Source of the DNA: Actinomyces lilanjuaniae
Lineage (GTDB): Bacteria; Actinomycetota; Actinomycetes; Actinomycetales; Actinomycetaceae
DNA: 64,000 bases
Reading direction: 5' to 3'
NCBI RefSeq assembly: GCF_003606385.1
Contig: NZ_CP032514.1
Span: 2,604,001 to 2,668,000 of the forward strand
Part shown: positions 63,776 through 64,000 of the stretch, piece by piece
Layout: every line of letters begins with the position of its first letter
Position numbering within the stretch: position 1 is the first letter of the stretch
Notes under the pieces: generated by a model
The model's input: only the letters and a program-made list of their open reading frames with translations
Told to the model about the DNA's origin: nothing
Databases searched by the model: none
Translations under genes and position numbers: made by a program

Positions 63776-64000
63776 TCAGCCCAGGCGAATGTAGGTGGGA
63801 GAGCCCCAGATCTGGCGGTAGACCACACCGGTCCCTGGGTTGGCAGCCTCGATCAGCATGCCGTCACCAGCGTAGATAGCGACGTGGCCGGGCCAGTAGA
63901 GCAGGTCACCAGGCTGGGCCTCCGCGGCAGAGACCGCGTAACCCGAGGCCCCCTGAGCACCAGAGGTGCGGGGCAGGGAGATCCCCACCTGGGAGTAGAC
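63776..64000 (-). CDS. NlpC/P60 family peptidase, 3' end
   Basis: Only the last 74 codons lie in the window; the gene continues past 64000. Visible sequence: VYSQVGISLPRTSGAQ, QPGDLLYWPGHVAIYAGDGM and IEAANPGTGVVYRQIWG. The GHVAIY segment contains the catalytic His of NlpC/P60 endopeptidases and the Ile-Glu-Ala following it is typical. The catalytic Cys lies outside. It is likely a secreted peptidoglycan hydrolase. Confidence 0.85.
   Translation of the reverse strand, partial: VYSQVGISLPRTSGAQGASGYAVSAAEAQPGDLLYWPGHVAIYAGDGMLIEAANPGTGVVYRQIWGSPTYIRLG

Overview
The window is high-GC DNA from an actinobacterium. Gene content and order (rpf/G5 genes between tatD and rsmA, an MoxR-DUF58-transglutaminase-FHA-kinase cluster, a sepX-GNAT-glp block, an rrn operon without spacer tRNA) fit the Actinomycetaceae, most likely Actinomyces or a close relative. 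The genus is inferred from context; no database search was run.

Layout: (1) 1-9760 is a cell-surface glycopolymer region: two glycosyltransferases, a reverse-strand flippase / CDP-alcohol phosphotransferase / fucosyltransferase-like set, then a polyprenyl-phosphate sugar-phosphate transferase and a glycerol-3-phosphate-cytidylyltransferase-like enzyme. A cassette at 1720-3932 interrupts it, pairing a GAD-like/DUF1851 (Tdi-type) immunity protein with an Ntox15 (Tde-type, HxxD) nuclease toxin. (2) 9757-27168 is a surface-protein and phospho-signalling cluster like the PFNA cluster of bifidobacteria: a giant Ig-like/Fn3 anchored protein, MoxR ATPase, DUF58 protein, transglutaminase-like protein, RDD-FHA protein, then a convergent reverse operon with a second RDD-FHA protein, a zinc-ribbon/FHA protein and a Ser/Thr kinase. 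(3) 27237-39250 is core housekeeping (ABC-F, ispE, rsmA, two G5-domain muralytic proteins, tatD, metG, rsmI). (4) 39285-47640 holds a protein O-mannosyltransferase and a complete reverse-strand rRNA operon (16S-23S-5S). (5) 47785-57208 carries DUF4342, a polyol-type dehydrogenase with permease, tRNA-Ala, and the sepX-GNAT-glp / 5-FCL-SAF-mscL block. (6) 57720-64000 holds a 1,490-residue helicase-like protein whose ATPase motifs are degenerate, tRNA-Arg, a tandem universal stress protein and the 3' end of an NlpC/P60 gene.

The deposited sequence appears to carry many single-base contractions of short homopolymers, mostly G or C runs. Essential genes such as metG are broken three times, and each break is repaired by adding one base to a run. 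Apparent pseudogenes here (metG, ABC-F, glp, the permease, the Fn3 giant, the toxin cassette) should therefore be read as probably intact genes with base-call errors. Coordinates for these genes span the whole repaired gene.

The most unusual content is the Ntox15/Tdi-like cassette far from any visible secretion genes, the catalytically degenerate helicase-like and transglutaminase-like proteins, a repeated HDG-x-TVS motif in the FHA scaffold next to the kinase, and a 269-bp almost identical G5 repeat shared by two adjacent muralytic genes.
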